This document shows positions 36,080 to 48,310 of a stretch of 64,000 nt of DNA, one piece after another. Each line of letters opens with the position of its first letter. The first letter of the stretch is position 1. The notes under the pieces were generated by a model. The model saw nothing but the letters and a program-made list of their open reading frames with translations. It was not told where the DNA came from and did no database searches. Source of the DNA: Arenicola marina. Lineage: Eukaryota; Annelida; Polychaeta; Arenicolidae. The translations under genes were made by a program, and so were the position numbers. Location: assembly GCA_964019135.1 (NCBI GenBank), contig OZ025248.1, forward strand, positions 56,723,670-56,787,669, read 5' to 3'.

Positions 36080-39000
36080 ATGGTTCGCGGAGGTCGATTC
36101 GTTTGTCGCTTGTCGCCGATTAACACCGTGTTATTGGTGTTCAACATCCTGCTACTGATGCTGCAGTTTCTGTTCTACAACTCTCTCGTCTCCCGCCACG
36201 CGCGCTATGCCACCGAGCAGCTACACCAACAACAGCGGCAAGTGTCGCTAAGTGACGCCCCCGTGGCGTGCCCTGGTGACCAAACCGGAAGTGACGAAGT
36301 CAAGGAAATGGACATTGGTCTGGATGATGATTTAAACTCTGCAACACGCGTGAACAAAAGTTGGAACTGGAACTGGGACAGGTGAGCACCGCGCATGCGC
36401 CACGTATTAATACCTGTAACATATATATATATGGGTCGCCTTCGGGGGTGACTACATTCGGACAGTTTATATAGTTACGATAAAGTCACTTGATCAAAGT
36501 GACGCGCATTTTTTCGCTTCCCAAGCAATCTACCCCAACCCCTCAGCTTTGGAGCGATTTGGTGGACAGTAGCCTCTATCAATGTTCGTAGTTGGTAGAA
36601 TCACCTTTCATCCAATTGTCACTTCCCAATGTATAAATAACATGGAACTAACTTTAATTACATGTTAATCCTGTAGTGAACCACATTATCTTACTCAAAA
36701 TTAATTAATACATGGAATCTGCTCAGCATCCTAACACGTGTGCAATAAATTAGTCAACCATATATACACATCTGGGCCAAAAATATGTTTTTGTATCATG
36801 TTCAACGCAAATGTTAATCTTTCAAAGCAGCATATTGCAATTTACGGTAAATGTCTGTACAAGTAACGTTTACAACTGTGAAAAAGAAGAATATTTTATT
36901 ATGACAGACATGCATTTGCAGTGTTCAATCACACTTGTGAATTGATGAAGTATCCGTAGAGTTGACCCCCGCGTGACCTTTCTCCCGCAGGCGGTCTGAG
37001 CGACGTCCGTCCGCGACGCGGTTCCTGTACCTGGTGCGCCATGGCCAATACTACGGCATGGGCCCCGAGGTGGAGCACCTCTCTCCAGTCGGTCAGTACC
37101 TCATCATACATCACTAGTCACTAGCTTTGATGTTTGGTACGGTCATACCCCACGCTCTCTATAGCCATGGTGGTCTGCCGCACGCTGGTGTAAACACTCG
37201 CGACAAAGGTTTGTGAATGGTGTCGCCCTCTGGCGGGCCGTTTCATATTTATGCTGTTATTCACGCCAAGTCCTGTGATTGATACGATATTGAAACGCTA
37301 TGCTCACGGTCGGGTTGCCACATGGGCCTAGGTTTAATACATGTGCATGTGATGCATACATGCATATAACATACCTCCTTTAAAGATTCAGGAAAGAACG
37401 CTGTAAACCAAATTGAGCACCAGTGGTAACTGATAGAAGAATTTTTGTGTTTATATGCCTATAATCAGATAATATCCATCTATCTGTATAATAGGGCTGT
37501 ACAGTTCTTGCGGGTTCAATTTCCGGTTTAGGTCTTTTGGGGACCAACAAAAAAACACGTGCTCTTAGAACGAGTGCGCATCACGCTGGTGCCTTGCTGC
37601 AACTGCGTGACGTGCACTCATTGTAGTCAAGGTTTTAGTGTTGGGAACCGGCCGGCTGCGCGGTTTGTGCGTCAAGAATCGAGTGGGTGTGAAACAATTT
37701 TTTGTTTGCTTTGGTCCAGGCATTGTTAACTATAAAACCATAATATAGTTAAAGACAAGACATTTATCTCTCCATAATGCATGTGGTCCGTTCGATGAGA
37801 CTGTTGGAAGCGGTGTATTTTGAGCCAAATCATCGATGTTTACAGTTCTACGACAAACGGAGCACCATTGTCCTCACCTGCTCAGTCCATATAAGGAGCG
37901 TTGTTACGTAACCATAGATACCGCGCGCAGACACGCGCGTCATGATGATTATTACGTCATACGACATGGAAAACCCCGCGCAGCACGTTAGCTCGCCTGA
38001 CACTGACAGTCACTCATGAGACAACCGCATTCTGGTTTATCAACTGCCTAACCGCTCATACATTACATAAATCTACTCGGATGGTTATAATTCGGATATG
38101 CACATAACTTCAGTGGTTATTTGTTCTTCCAAGGACAGCTTTAGCCGATCTTGTGTGTGAGGCGAGTGAAGGCAAACAACCGGAAGGTAGGTAGCGCGTA
38201 CAGGCCGTTGATGCTAGGCATTGACGTAGAGCATATAGGTATCCCCGTCTCGTGGGGTCTCGATAAGATCCCGAAGTGACTGTACAGCCCTATATGTATG
38301 TATCTAGTGGCGGAAGCCCCCCCCCCCCCCTATTTTTGAAAATGACGAGGCATAGCATAACGTTATGAACGGTGCGAATGCTTGGTCTGACATGACCGTG
38401 AGAGGGGATGGCCGAAGGTGTGAATCCTTAGTTTGCCATGACCGTCAGATTGCATGGCAAACGACGTGAATGCTTGGTTTGTCATGACCATAAGAGTGCT
38501 TGGCAGACGATGTGAATGCCTGATTTGTCATGAGCGTGGGAGGGGCTTGGCAGACGATGTGTGGCCGAGGTTCCTCATGACCGCGAGAAGGCGTGGCAGA
38601 CTTTATGAATGCATGGTTTATCCTGAGGACGGCGAAGCTATAGGCGCGGCCTTATTAGGACGACAAGCTGACATATCTTTCTACTCGGGTCGCAACGAGT
38701 GTAAACAAAGCATACCTCCAAACTTTAGTGAAATGTATGAGGATGAGAGAAAACCCAAACGGCACCAATTGTCAGCCCCAGCTTGAGCGTTACCCGGAAT
38801 GAGAAAACTCAAACGGCACCAATTGTCAGCCCCAGCTTGAGCGTTACCCGGAATGAGAAAACCCAAACGGCACCAATTGTCACCCCCAGCTTGAGCGTTA
38901 CCCGGAATGAGAAAACCCAAACGGCACCAATTGTCACCCCCAGCTTGAGCGTTACCCGGAATGAGAAAACCCAAACGGCACCAATTCTCACCCCCAGCTT

Positions 39001-42000
39001 GAGCGTTACCCGGAATGAGAAAACTCAAACGGCACCAATTGTCAGCCCCAGCTTGAGCGTTACCCGGAATGAGAAAACCCAAACGGCACCAATTGTCAGC
39101 CCCAACTTGAGCGTTACCCGGAATGTCGCGCCGAAAAGAAATCTAGGCAGACAGAAAGGAAACAAAATTAAACGAAATCATTTTTATACACAGAGGCATG
39201 AACAACAAGGTACGCCCCTCATAGTGTGAAGGAGGATGACGGCAACGTTTTGTGACCCACTGAGCGACACCCGCACACACATAGACGGACAGGTGGGGGC
39301 GTTCAGCATGGGCATAGCCCATAGGGTTCCATGTTAAAGCTTGATCGATTTTTGGCGTCAGAACTACTCGTTCTATTTCCATGCCATGTGGCACACATGA
39401 TGTCGATAACATTAGTGCCCACTCCAGAATATATGTGTCATCTGCCTTTACTCATGTAGTGACAGCGAAGTTTTTGGCCATTTTGACAACACCAAAATGT
39501 CGATGGTCAATAACTCAAAATTTATAAATCTAACGAAAAGCGTTAAAGACGCGGTAATAGGGCTATAAAGTCTCGTTCGCTTAGATTTCCGGTTTACTCA
39601 TTTTGGCGACAAACAAACGAAGCACGTGTTCGGAACGAGTTTAGAATCTCTGCGCCCACTGGTATCCTGACTATCTGTGACGTAGGGGTGACGTGTATGT
39701 TACGCAATAAGAGAGAGACTGGGAACCAGACTACCTGCGCAAAAGCCAGGCGCCGAGGGGTGGGTCCATTGCGGAAGGCCTAGCGCTATGATTAAGAATA
39801 TTTAAGAAATAGAGCTTCACAAAACGGATAGATGACATATTTTTTTATTCGTTGGCGCCATCACAATGACGAATATTTGTTACGGCGGGACAATACGACT
39901 GAGAAACTAACGTTTTTTTGCATTTCCTACGAAAACGAGGCATTATGACGTCACACGGATTCTCTCCGGTGACAACGTTGGCGCAACGCTTCAAACAGAA
40001 AACTTACAAAAATTAAGAAACTTGGTCTTTTCGTGATCCAAAAGTGATACGAAAACATCCAACTGGTCTTATTTTATCTTTATCATGTGGTTTAATGACG
40101 CACCCGTGTGTTGTTACTACATGCACTGCACATCTTGACAGCGGAATGGTTCAATCGATCACTTGCTCTCGCCATTTTTGTTACCGCGGCGGCACGCGAA
40201 ACTCACTGTGACGTCACTTACTGTTTGGTGAACTTGCGAAAGCCCGGGTGCAGGGCTAAATTTAGAATGTTATTTTTTCGAGTGTTTTGAAGACGGATTT
40301 TTCCTTGTATATTCCCAAAGTTCTGCGTTTCATCGCCTCCAAATATTTTAACGTATATCTCCCATAGCCATATTTAGTGAAATGGTACTGATAGTCTTTA
40401 CAATAAATCTGGAAAGAAATTGACTTATGGCTGCCTATACTTCAACATGGAGCACGTGTGTTTGTTTGTCCCCAAAACTGAAGTCTCGCGGCCCGATCGC
40501 GAGAACTGTATAGCTCTATAAGGGAGCTACATGCCAAAATGGATTTTGGTACCACTACCCAGGTGTGACCTTGACACTGTGATGTTGATATATAGTTACC
40601 AGAGTCGACGGTAACCTTCCATGTCGCCGTCTCATAATCAGACACGAAAACCGCCTGGAGGATATAGCTAGTTGTAGGGAGGTAATTTTCCCGCCAAAAC
40701 ACCTCCATATGATACCATCTTAAAGTTTGATCATCATTTGTGACCAATCTGTCTGATCGATTTCGATGCAAATGTGCCACGGACTATAAAGGGAAGTATG
40801 TGTATTTATTTTCAAAGCATGTGCTCCAATAAACTGGATCCAGTAATCATTTACTCGATTATTCTCCCTATGTAACGATTTTCCAGCAGTGTGAAGTAAT
40901 GTGAATCATACGTTTTCAATCACGTACACAATCCCCGGGACACAATCTTGTCTGCACTGGCAGTGTCTGCTCGTCACACCCTTGTAATGTTACTAATTGG
41001 CTCACTAGGTGGAAGCACCACTCGTCAGTTCACTATGAAATGGCTCACCGGAAAGCAGCACTAAATTTGTAATGATCCGGCTGCTACAAGTGGCCAGGGT
41101 CGCGTATATAGCGACAGCTCACAAACTTAACAAGCCGAGCATAGAAACTCTACATGCGCAACAACAGATGTGGTAAGGAGATACATCATATATTAAGCCT
41201 CGTTGAAATACTGGAATAATACACACAGGATTAAACAAACTCTCTTAATTATAAAAAGTAGCCTATTCCACAAACCCGTAGTGATATCCCAAGGTATAAA
41301 TATCACGGAATTATTTTGATCACAGGGAAGAAGCAAGCAAAGCGATTGGGGGAGCGTCTCCGTGACCTCAATACGACATTCCATCGCATGGTCACCTCCA
41401 CATCGATACGGGCAGTGGAGACCGCTGACGTCATCCACAACGCACTGCCATATCTGGATATCGAACGGGCGCCACTCCTCCGAGAGGGCTGGCCCAATTT
41501 TCCGGACCCAGCTTCCCCCGGATTCTGGGATCCGACTGACCCTGTAAGTCAGTACTCATGTTTTTAAATTATGTGGATGCTCAGTCTATCACATAATTTC
41601 AGTTAGAGTTTATGAAATATTGAGTAGTGCAATTTGGCACTAAGTGGAGTTATCTTTACATGCTTCCAGTAAATATATGACATATTATTAAATTGTATTT
41701 CAGGGCAATGCAAGTCCATGAAGCACCATTCGTTCTATAGTTTAGGGAGTTTCTTTATAGAATTCGGTGTAAAGTGAATAATCGAACTCGTGATCGATTA
41801 ATTGTGTTCCAGAGATTCCAGACTGAGGGAGCTCGTTTGGCGGAGGCTTTTAGTGCTTACATACATCGTGCGGATCATGATCAGCTCAGGGACTCCAACG
41901 AATTGTTTGTTATACATGGCAATGTCATAGCATACTTCATCTTACGGTACGCAAAGTCTTTCAGGTCACGGAAATTGTGTAAAGACTTATTTACCCTTAG

Positions 42001-42369
42001 CCGACTAAAGAAACTGAATTGAAATCGATTGTGAAAATAATGTTTTTGATTAATTTGCTTTACGCTGTCAAGTATGGATGATTTCATTCAATTCATTTAT
42101 TGCGTCACAGTCAGTGCGCAGAGTTGTCTTTTTGTCAGCGTTATCCCGGAGCGTTTCACGTTAAGGGAGTATATGGACTGTTCAAGATCACTATTGGTCG
42201 AGCATTGTCTGCCGTTTCCAGGTTGCTACAGGTGCCCCCAGAGAGGTGGATGAAGATTTCGGTTCTCCAAGGGAGCATCACTTTGGTGTCCATTGTTCCC
42301 GGTGGAGATGTCGCTCTGCGTATCCTTGGCGACGTGGGCCATCTTCCCAAGTCTGAGTGGACCGGGTGA
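36080..42369 (+). CDS. PGAM5: PGAM5-like serine/threonine phosphatase, five exons
   Basis: Exons are 36080-36381, 36991-37091, 41326-41543, 41813-41946 and 42222-42369. All junctions are GT-AG, all phases agree, and the protein has 300 residues (human PGAM5 is about 289). The start lies in GGCCATGG. Residues 14-37 form one membrane segment. Residues 95-101 (WNWNWDR) match the WDPNWD multimerisation motif of PGAM5. The histidine-phosphatase domain follows: LVRHGQYY with catalytic His118, STSIRAVETADVI, and FVIHGNVIAYF with the second His242. The C-terminus is VALRILGDVGHLP. PGAM5 is a mitochondrial-membrane protein phosphatase of the phosphoglycerate-mutase fold, acting in mitochondrial quality control and cell-death signalling. 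The linker between WDR and the catalytic core is about 25 residues shorter than in vertebrates, so the vertebrate KEAP1-binding NxESGE segment is absent. Intron 2 (4.2 kb) is rich in repeats. Confidence 0.95.
37492..38292. mobile_element. MITE-like element 1 in PGAM5-like intron 2
   Basis: It begins TAGGGCTGTACAGT and ends with the reverse complement ACTGTACAGCCCTA, at 801 bp spacing. The left subterminal part (TTTCCGGTTTAGGTC, ACACGTGCTC) is shared with the element at 39558-40518. No transposase frame is present, so it is non-autonomous. The TAGGG terminus is reminiscent of hAT-type ends, but I could not find a clear target-site duplication. Confidence 0.75.
38360..38626. repeat. 46-bp degenerate minisatellite
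   Basis: About five copies with the period set by CATGACCGTGAGA, then GGCAGACGATGTGAATGC and TGGTTTGT. They are substantially diverged from each other. It lies in intron 2 of the PGAM5-like gene, just after a poly-C tract near 38316. Confidence 0.75.
38736..39125. repeat. 54-bp minisatellite, about seven copies
   Basis: The unit contains GAGCGTTACCCGGAATGAGA and CCAATTGTCAGCCCCAGCTT. Copies are nearly identical. Since 54 is a multiple of 3, both strands stay open (SVTRNEKTQTAPIVSPSL on plus). The location inside an intron and the absence of splice or start signals argue against coding. Confidence 0.92.
39558..40518. mobile_element. MITE-like element 2 in PGAM5-like intron 2
   Basis: The left end is TAGGGCTATAAAGTCTCG and the right end, read in reverse complement, is TAGAGCTATACAGTTCTCG; the two are clearly related. 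Both subtermini carry GACAAACAAAC followed shortly by CACGTG. Termini and subtermini resemble the element at 37492-38292, so both belong to one non-autonomous family. No transposase coding is seen. Confidence 0.75.
40519..41325 (+). other. last part of PGAM5-like intron 2, unique
   Basis: Unique AT-rich sequence up to the acceptor TTGATCACAG at 41325. I see no further exon or repeat in it. Confidence 0.6.
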
Positions 42370-42423
42370 CTGCGAGTGTTGGGTGCACTGGTCCATGGCT
42401 GCGCCAGGAGCGCCACACTGGAC

Positions 42424-43490
42424 ACCACTGTACCGCGGACACTGTACCGCGGACACTGCACGGCTGACACTGTACCGCGGAAACTGCACCGCGGACACTG
42501 CACGGCTGACACTGTGCCGCGGAAACTGTACCGCGGACACTGTACCGCGGACACTGTACGGCGGACACTGCACGGCTGACATTGTACCGCGAACACTGTA
42601 CCGTGGACACTGTACCGCGAACACTGCACCGCGGACACTGTACCGCAGACACTGTACGGCGGACACTGAACCGCGGTCACTGTACCGCAGACACTGTACC
42701 GCGGACACTGAACCGCGGACACTGTACCGCAGACACTGTACGGCGGACACTGTACCGCAGACACTGTACCGCGGACACTGTACCACGGACATTGTACTGC
42801 GGACACTGCACCGCGGACACTGTACGGCGGACACTGCACCGCGGACACTGTACCGCGAACACTGTACCGCGGACACTGTACCGCGAACACTGCACCGCGG
42901 ACACTGTACCGCAGACACTGTACGGCGGACACTGAACCGCGGTCACTGTACCGCAGACACTGTACCGCGGACACTGAACCGCGGACACTGTACCGCAGAC
43001 ACTGTACCGCGGACACTGAACCGCGGACACTGTACCGCGGACACTGTACCACGGACATTGTACTGCGGACACTGCACCGCGGACACTGTACGGCGGACAC
43101 TGCACCGCGGACACTGTACCGCGAACACTGTACCGCGGACACTGTACCGCGAACACTGCACCGCGGACACTGTACCGCAGACACTGTACGGCGGACACTG
43201 AACCGCGGTCACTGTACCGCAGACACTGTACCGCGGACACTGAACCGCGGACACTGTACCGCAGACACTGTACGGCGGACACTGAACCGCGGACACTGTA
43301 CCGCAGACACTGTACGGCGGACACTGTACCGCAGACACTGTACCGCGGACACTGTACCACGGACATTGTACCGCGGACACTGTACCACGGACATTGTACT
43401 GCGGACACTGCACCGCGGACACTGTACCGCGGACACTGTACCACGGACATTGTACTGCGGACACTGCACCGCGGACACTGTACCGCTGTC
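42424..43490. repeat. 14-bp GC-rich minisatellite, about 76 copies
   Basis: The unit is ACTGTACCGCGGAC, with frequent variants CACGG, GGCGG, GCAGAC and GAACCG. It starts about 55 bp after the PGAM5-like stop codon, so it probably lies in that gene's 3' untranslated region or just beyond. The unit has no stop codon on either strand, and 14 is not a multiple of 3, so all six frames are open; the 342-codon minus frame and its relatives are artefacts. Blocks of about 270 bp repeat (for example 42652-42935 and 42920-43200), which shows higher-order amplification. Confidence 0.95.
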
Positions 43491-43899
43491 ATTACGCCAC
43501 AAATATTCCTTGTATATATAATGTCGTGTATTTTAAGGATGCATTTTTCATTCTGTGAAATATTATCTTTCTAAGCTGGTGCAGATTGTATTATACAAAT
43601 GACATATACAGACATTTGGGCGCAACTCGATTGGTGTGCAAGTGATATACGAAATGGTTATTTTAATAGGTAACCATGATACCCAAGATATTTCTTTGTC
43701 ATTAATATGTGTATCTAGTGCTATAGGGCGCATTTCTTTGGGCCAGGATTGCTATCCCGCGGTATTCAACAGGATCCATTAGTATATACCAATTGAATGC
43801 GCGCACCCGACCCTTGCGAGAGAAGTGTGTGTGGGGGGGGGGGGTACCGGGCTACCAAAGAAATGAGCCCAGTGATCCGCAGAAGACACCCAAATGCCC
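43491..43899. other. unique spacer with a poly-G tract
   Basis: AT-rich unique sequence between the minisatellite and the LINE relic. A G homopolymer lies at about 43832-43843. No gene is seen. Confidence 0.5.
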
Positions 43900-45290
43900 T
43901 TTATGTGCTGGTATCTTTGTTAACGCCAATTCACCAAGTATTGACAATTCACAACTCTTATGTTTGCGGACGACTTGGCAAACTGTGCAGAAACGGTGGG
44001 GAGACTACAGACTACGACAAATGTGTTGGAAAAATGTTCAGACCAATGGGGCCTCAAAATTAATATGCAGAAAACAAAGGTCTTTCGTCGCGGGGGAATT
44101 GTGAAGAAAAACGAAATGGTATTTCAAAAGACAAAGAATGGAAGTAGTATGATTAGACAAGTATTTAGGTATAACGTTCACGAGCACACTCTCCTGGACA
44201 TGTGCTGTTAAAACTAGAGCAACTAGAGCAAAACTGCTCTCCTCTCCTGGACATGTGCTGTTAAAACTAGAGCAACTAGAGCAAAACTGCTTTAACACTC
44301 TTTGATAAAATTATTGTACCGATCTTGACATATGGAGCAGAAGTTTGGGGTTTCCTAGTGTATGATGAGATTGAAAAATTCAAAAAAATTTGCAAGTGAT
44401 TACTTGGGCTATTTAAGCATACATCTGACCAAGCCGCCCTAGGCTAGGTGAGTGTGGAAGGTTGCCTTTGGCGCGTATCTATTTCAATAAATGTGTGAAA
44501 TACTGGATTAAAATTCTTAAGATGCCACAAACTCGATACGCTAGGTGTTGCTATGATATGCTAAGGGATTTTGATGAGCATGATAGGCCAACGTGGGCAT
44601 CTTCTGTAAGAAATCTCTTTGAGAAATATGACTTCGGTGGTGTGTGGGCAATGCAGGAGGTTATTTGTGAAACTGAACGAGAGTTTTTTTAATTATTTTA
44701 ACAATAAATTAGCTAAGTGTGTGACCGACCAGTGGTACGAGACAACCCGAGACCAGAGTCGACTGAGCACTTATACACTGTTTAAACTCGATTATAATTG
44801 TGAAACGTATCTGTTTGCAGTAAATTGTGCCAGAATTAAAAAAAGCATTGTCTCGTTTCCGGTGTTCCGCCCATCGCCTTGCAGTAGAGCTCGGCAGAAG
44901 AAATAGAACATTATTAGCAGATAGAATCTGCACTTATTGTAAACAAATGGATATTGTACTTCTCGATGACGAATACCATGCCTTGTTGTGTTGCCCGCAC
45001 TATGGAGATATCAGGGAACTATAAACAGATAACACTTTTGGAACCCACCAACCTTTGAAAACGTCCTCATATTAAGCTTTTGCACCAATACAGGAACTCA
45101 AAGGAATTTGGCCATGTATATTTACACTGTCGAAGAAAGAGGGATATTTTTGATAAATACTTGATAATGTATTGTGTACGCATAAACATTTGTTCGTTAA
45201 TTTTGTATTTTGTTTGCATTGATTCGTTTGTATTGTGTACTTTGGAACTGAAGACCTTGGAAACGGAAATAAAATCAATCCAATCCCTTT
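43900..45290 (+). mobile_element. decayed non-LTR retrotransposon 3' end
   Basis: From 43960 a frame reads MFADDLANCAE, matching the catalytic [YF]xDD box of reverse transcriptases, then QWGLKINMQKTKV, the usual next block of non-LTR enzymes. After frameshifts, ILTYGAEVWG (about 44320) and LPLARIYFNKCVKYWIKIL (about 44463) continue the RT C-terminal region. CTYCKQ followed by EYHALLCCPHY (about 44930-45000) fits the cysteine/histidine cluster near the end of many animal LINE ORF2 proteins. An AATAAA at 45268-45273 marks the 3' end. Stops and shifts break the frame and the 5' part with endonuclease is absent, so it is a dead, 5'-truncated copy. Confidence 0.88.
44186..44292. repeat. about 51-bp tandem duplication within the LINE relic
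   Basis: CTCCTGGACATGTGCTGTTA, followed by AAACTAGAGCAACTAGAGCA and AAACTGCT, occurs twice in direct succession. The duplication and stop codons within it disrupt the reverse-transcriptase frame. Confidence 0.85.
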
Positions 45291-48029
45291 AATGAAGGTA
45301 ACTGTGCGTTTTTTGAACGTTAGGTTACATGCAATGTTCCTATGGCTTTTCTAAACTCACCGCCAAGGACATTAGCATCTTACCAGAGATCGTATTGTAC
45401 CATACAGAATCTCTGGTCTTACCAACAAATCAATGCCGCATCTCACTTCATTAGACGCCGTATCTAACACGTCATTTCACATTCATACAGTATTTCAAAT
45501 TGGGATGTGTACTCTTTTTACTAGCGCTACCGTTTAAGATAATTATATTATCACAGTAAAACGCTTCGGATATTGTGTTTTTTGGCGTGTCTTTGTCATC
45601 TTAATTAAATTCTCGGACACGAGATCTGTACGTCTCGTCTTAGTTTGCATTAAACCTTTTTGCATTATGTGATACTAATGTCTTGCGGTTACCATGCTGG
45701 TCCCGACTACGTTCTACCGGAACCTAATAGAACGCGTAGCACTGGGAACAGGTGGCCTGGGAGTTAACAATCGCTAATTGCCTGGCTTCACATGAGGCTG
45801 ACGTAAAAGTGGGCAGTGTGGGAAGAGACACTGCATGGGGTCACCAGGATATTGAAGAATCTGCTGATTGTTTTGTCAACATCGGGTACATCATGTGTGG
45901 GGAAGTCTTGCTGATGTATCCGAGTCAAGCCAGTATGTTAACAGACCAAATTGACCACTATAGGGGAGGGCCGCATGTTCCACCAGGCGCCTCAGCCAGT
46001 CCTCCGTGACTTCTCACCGGGTACAGGGGATTTATGCAAACAAAAACGCGATAGTATACATTTTCCACATGAGACTCCTCGTGACTTTGAATTTCCGTGC
46101 CAAGAATTTTAATATCAGTTAAGTAGTGCATTGCATTAGTGACAACTTGTCAGCCTTCCATGACGAATGTCCCTCTCCCCGTTCCGACCCCGGGGTGACC
46201 CTAGCAATCGCCCGGGGGTCCGGGAGACACTCCTGGAGCACGTGGCGTGACCCTAGCGACCGTCCGGGGTCCGGGGGACACACCGTGACCCGTCATGGCC
46301 CTGGATCAACCCAGGATCAAACCTTGGATCAATCTCTGTATCGGGACCTTTGATCACTTTGTGTCCCGCCAAGAACGGACAAAAACATTACAACAGTCAC
46401 CATTCATTGGAACCCCAGAATTCACGTCCGCGAGGATCATTCCGGCTCTGTTGGGACTCCACACCGGCAGTCTTCGGTATACATTTCGCCAACATCAAGC
46501 TTCAAGCACTGACTGCCGAAAGTACAGAACATAGCACTGATGGTCTGGAATATGGGATTCACAAAGGAAATATTTATATTGTGGCAACTTGTTTCAGGTT
46601 TGTAAGCTATACAATTATATTAAAGAAAATCGCCAACCTGGCTTCTAACGCTTTACCGATTCATATAATACTCAAGCGTCTATTCTCCAAATTACAGAAT
46701 TTTTCGTCCTGGCTGTAGCTCACAATAACATGGAGGTGTGCCCGCGATTGACCAATCAGGAGGCGATTATATTCAAACCGGAAATGACTTCTATTGTGTG
46801 AGAAAACAAAAGCGCGTGATCATCGCAAATATAAATAGCTCCAATCAAGACTTTTATACGGAAACAATTGTTGCCAGAGATATACGAATATGTTTGGATG
46901 CTACGTTTCCATGAAACACTAAGATCATGGTCTACTGCTTGGAACTGCCGCAATTTTGTGAAGAGTTCTAACGTAAGGCGGCGCCACATGAAGGGTCACA
47001 ATATGCGTCACTTGCTCCGGCAACATTCTCCTTACCAGTCGGCCGAAACAAAGCGTTAACACCCGCCAAACTATTTTTTATATGTAAAAGTTCGGTGCAT
47101 ATCGCGATTAGATTAGGTTAGACACTCGCTTTAAAATAAGTCAATATAATGCCGACAAAGGATTTAGCAGGAAAGATCTACGTTTTCAAATTCAGCAGCT
47201 GTAAAAATGGCTTTCCTTTTACATAACGGTGATAGTTAATCAGCGATATAATACGGCAGCTAACAGCTAACAAACTATGTTACATCATAAGGTTACATCA
47301 TAACCATAAAATTGTTCTAAGTTGCCCCAACTCATTAGAAAATTTACAATAAATTATTCAACGTTCAGAAGGTTACGTTATAACAGTAAAGAAGGAATAA
47401 CCTTCAAGTAACGTTAACGGAAGATTATTAGCATACAAATTGCAAATATTACCTTATAGCTTAGGAATGCTGATCGATTTCCAACTTTCACCTGTGTGAC
47501 GTTAATTGTATTGTGGAAAAATGACCACAATAATAAATTGAGTTCCATGCCAAGGCACATTGTTTAAACATTAAACAAACAAGTTCTTGCAATGCATGAC
47601 GCATTTAGCATTTAAAGTCCGAGGCTGGATGTATTTATATAGCTAGTTTTACCATGCCGCCTTATTTTGCCCCCCCCCCCCCCATAAATAATTAAATGGC
47701 GCAATGTTATAACATACATGTGTGCATGTATGTAATGAAGTTTTAGTGTGCAATTGGGGCCGCCATGTTCTAAATATATATTTTAAGCACCCTCATAAGT
47801 AATAACCTTTATTGCAGAAAAGTGTTTTCAGAATGTAAAACAAATGATATAAACGTACAGCACACCAAGCCCCCCGCATGGTGGCGCTACGCAAGCTCCG
47901 TTTTACCGCTGCCGTCGGCCGGGGGCCAACTTCAAGATTCTTGAAAAACGGTCAAATCAGTTGTAACTTCTTGCAACATTATAATTTTTAACAATAAAAC
48001 ATAAAAATGATGAGCTCTGTGTATTTAAC
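45291..48029. other. intergenic region, no gene supported
   Basis: Mostly unique sequence. A GC-rich patch at 46165-46330 contains loosely repeated GACCCTAGC, CCGGGGTCC and GGATCAA strings. A poly-C tract lies at about 47671-47684. Open frames of 60-120 codons (for example 46350-46718) lack recognisable domains or splice context. Confidence 0.55.
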
Positions 48030-48310
48030 GCAATATGTTCTGTAGTTTGTATATTTACCAATCTCTTCTCCATGTCGGATAAGTATATCCTGTCTTGAAT
48101 TTAAATCCTGGAAGCCTGTTGGTATCAGCAGAGAAGCTAATTTGTTTCACCGGGGCAGAAGTCGTCGTCCGGCTCTATATCCGTGCGCGCCTGTTCGCTG
48201 TTCGGTAGTCTGGGTGATGTCGACCGCGGCTCGCTAGGGCGTCCGCGCGCGATAAACTAGTCCGCACAGTTTTATGTTGAAACTGGCACATGTAAGTAGG
48301 CTGCTTTAAT
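48030..48310 (+). mobile_element. dispersed repeat (family C), copy 1
   Basis: Shared blocks with 51835-52198 include AAGTATATCCTGTCTTGAAT, GCGCGCCTGTTCG, GTCGACC, CGGCTCGCTAGG and the 3' end CATGTAAGTAGGCTGCTT. The copy here is flanked by TTTAACGC on the left and TTTAATGC on the right, a possible imperfect 8-bp target-site duplication. It is upstream of the Ig gene's first exon. No coding frame is seen. Confidence 0.65.

Noticed and set aside
38783..39229. A 148-codon SVTRNEKTQTAPIV repeat protein.
   Set aside because: It is in intron 2 of the PGAM5-like gene, within a 54-bp repeat that is open on both strands, and has no splice signals.
42100..42221. The frame upstream of 42222 as part of the last PGAM5-like exon.
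   Set aside because: The acceptor TGCCGTTTCCAG at 42221 restores the exact phase from the exon ending at 41946, and the sequence before it has no PGAM5 similarity.
42156..43184. A 342-codon minus-strand frame and opposing plus frames with SAVQCPRYSVRG cycles.
   Set aside because: They lie in a 14-bp repeat with no stop codon on either strand, overlap the PGAM5-like last exon in antisense, and have no start context or homology.
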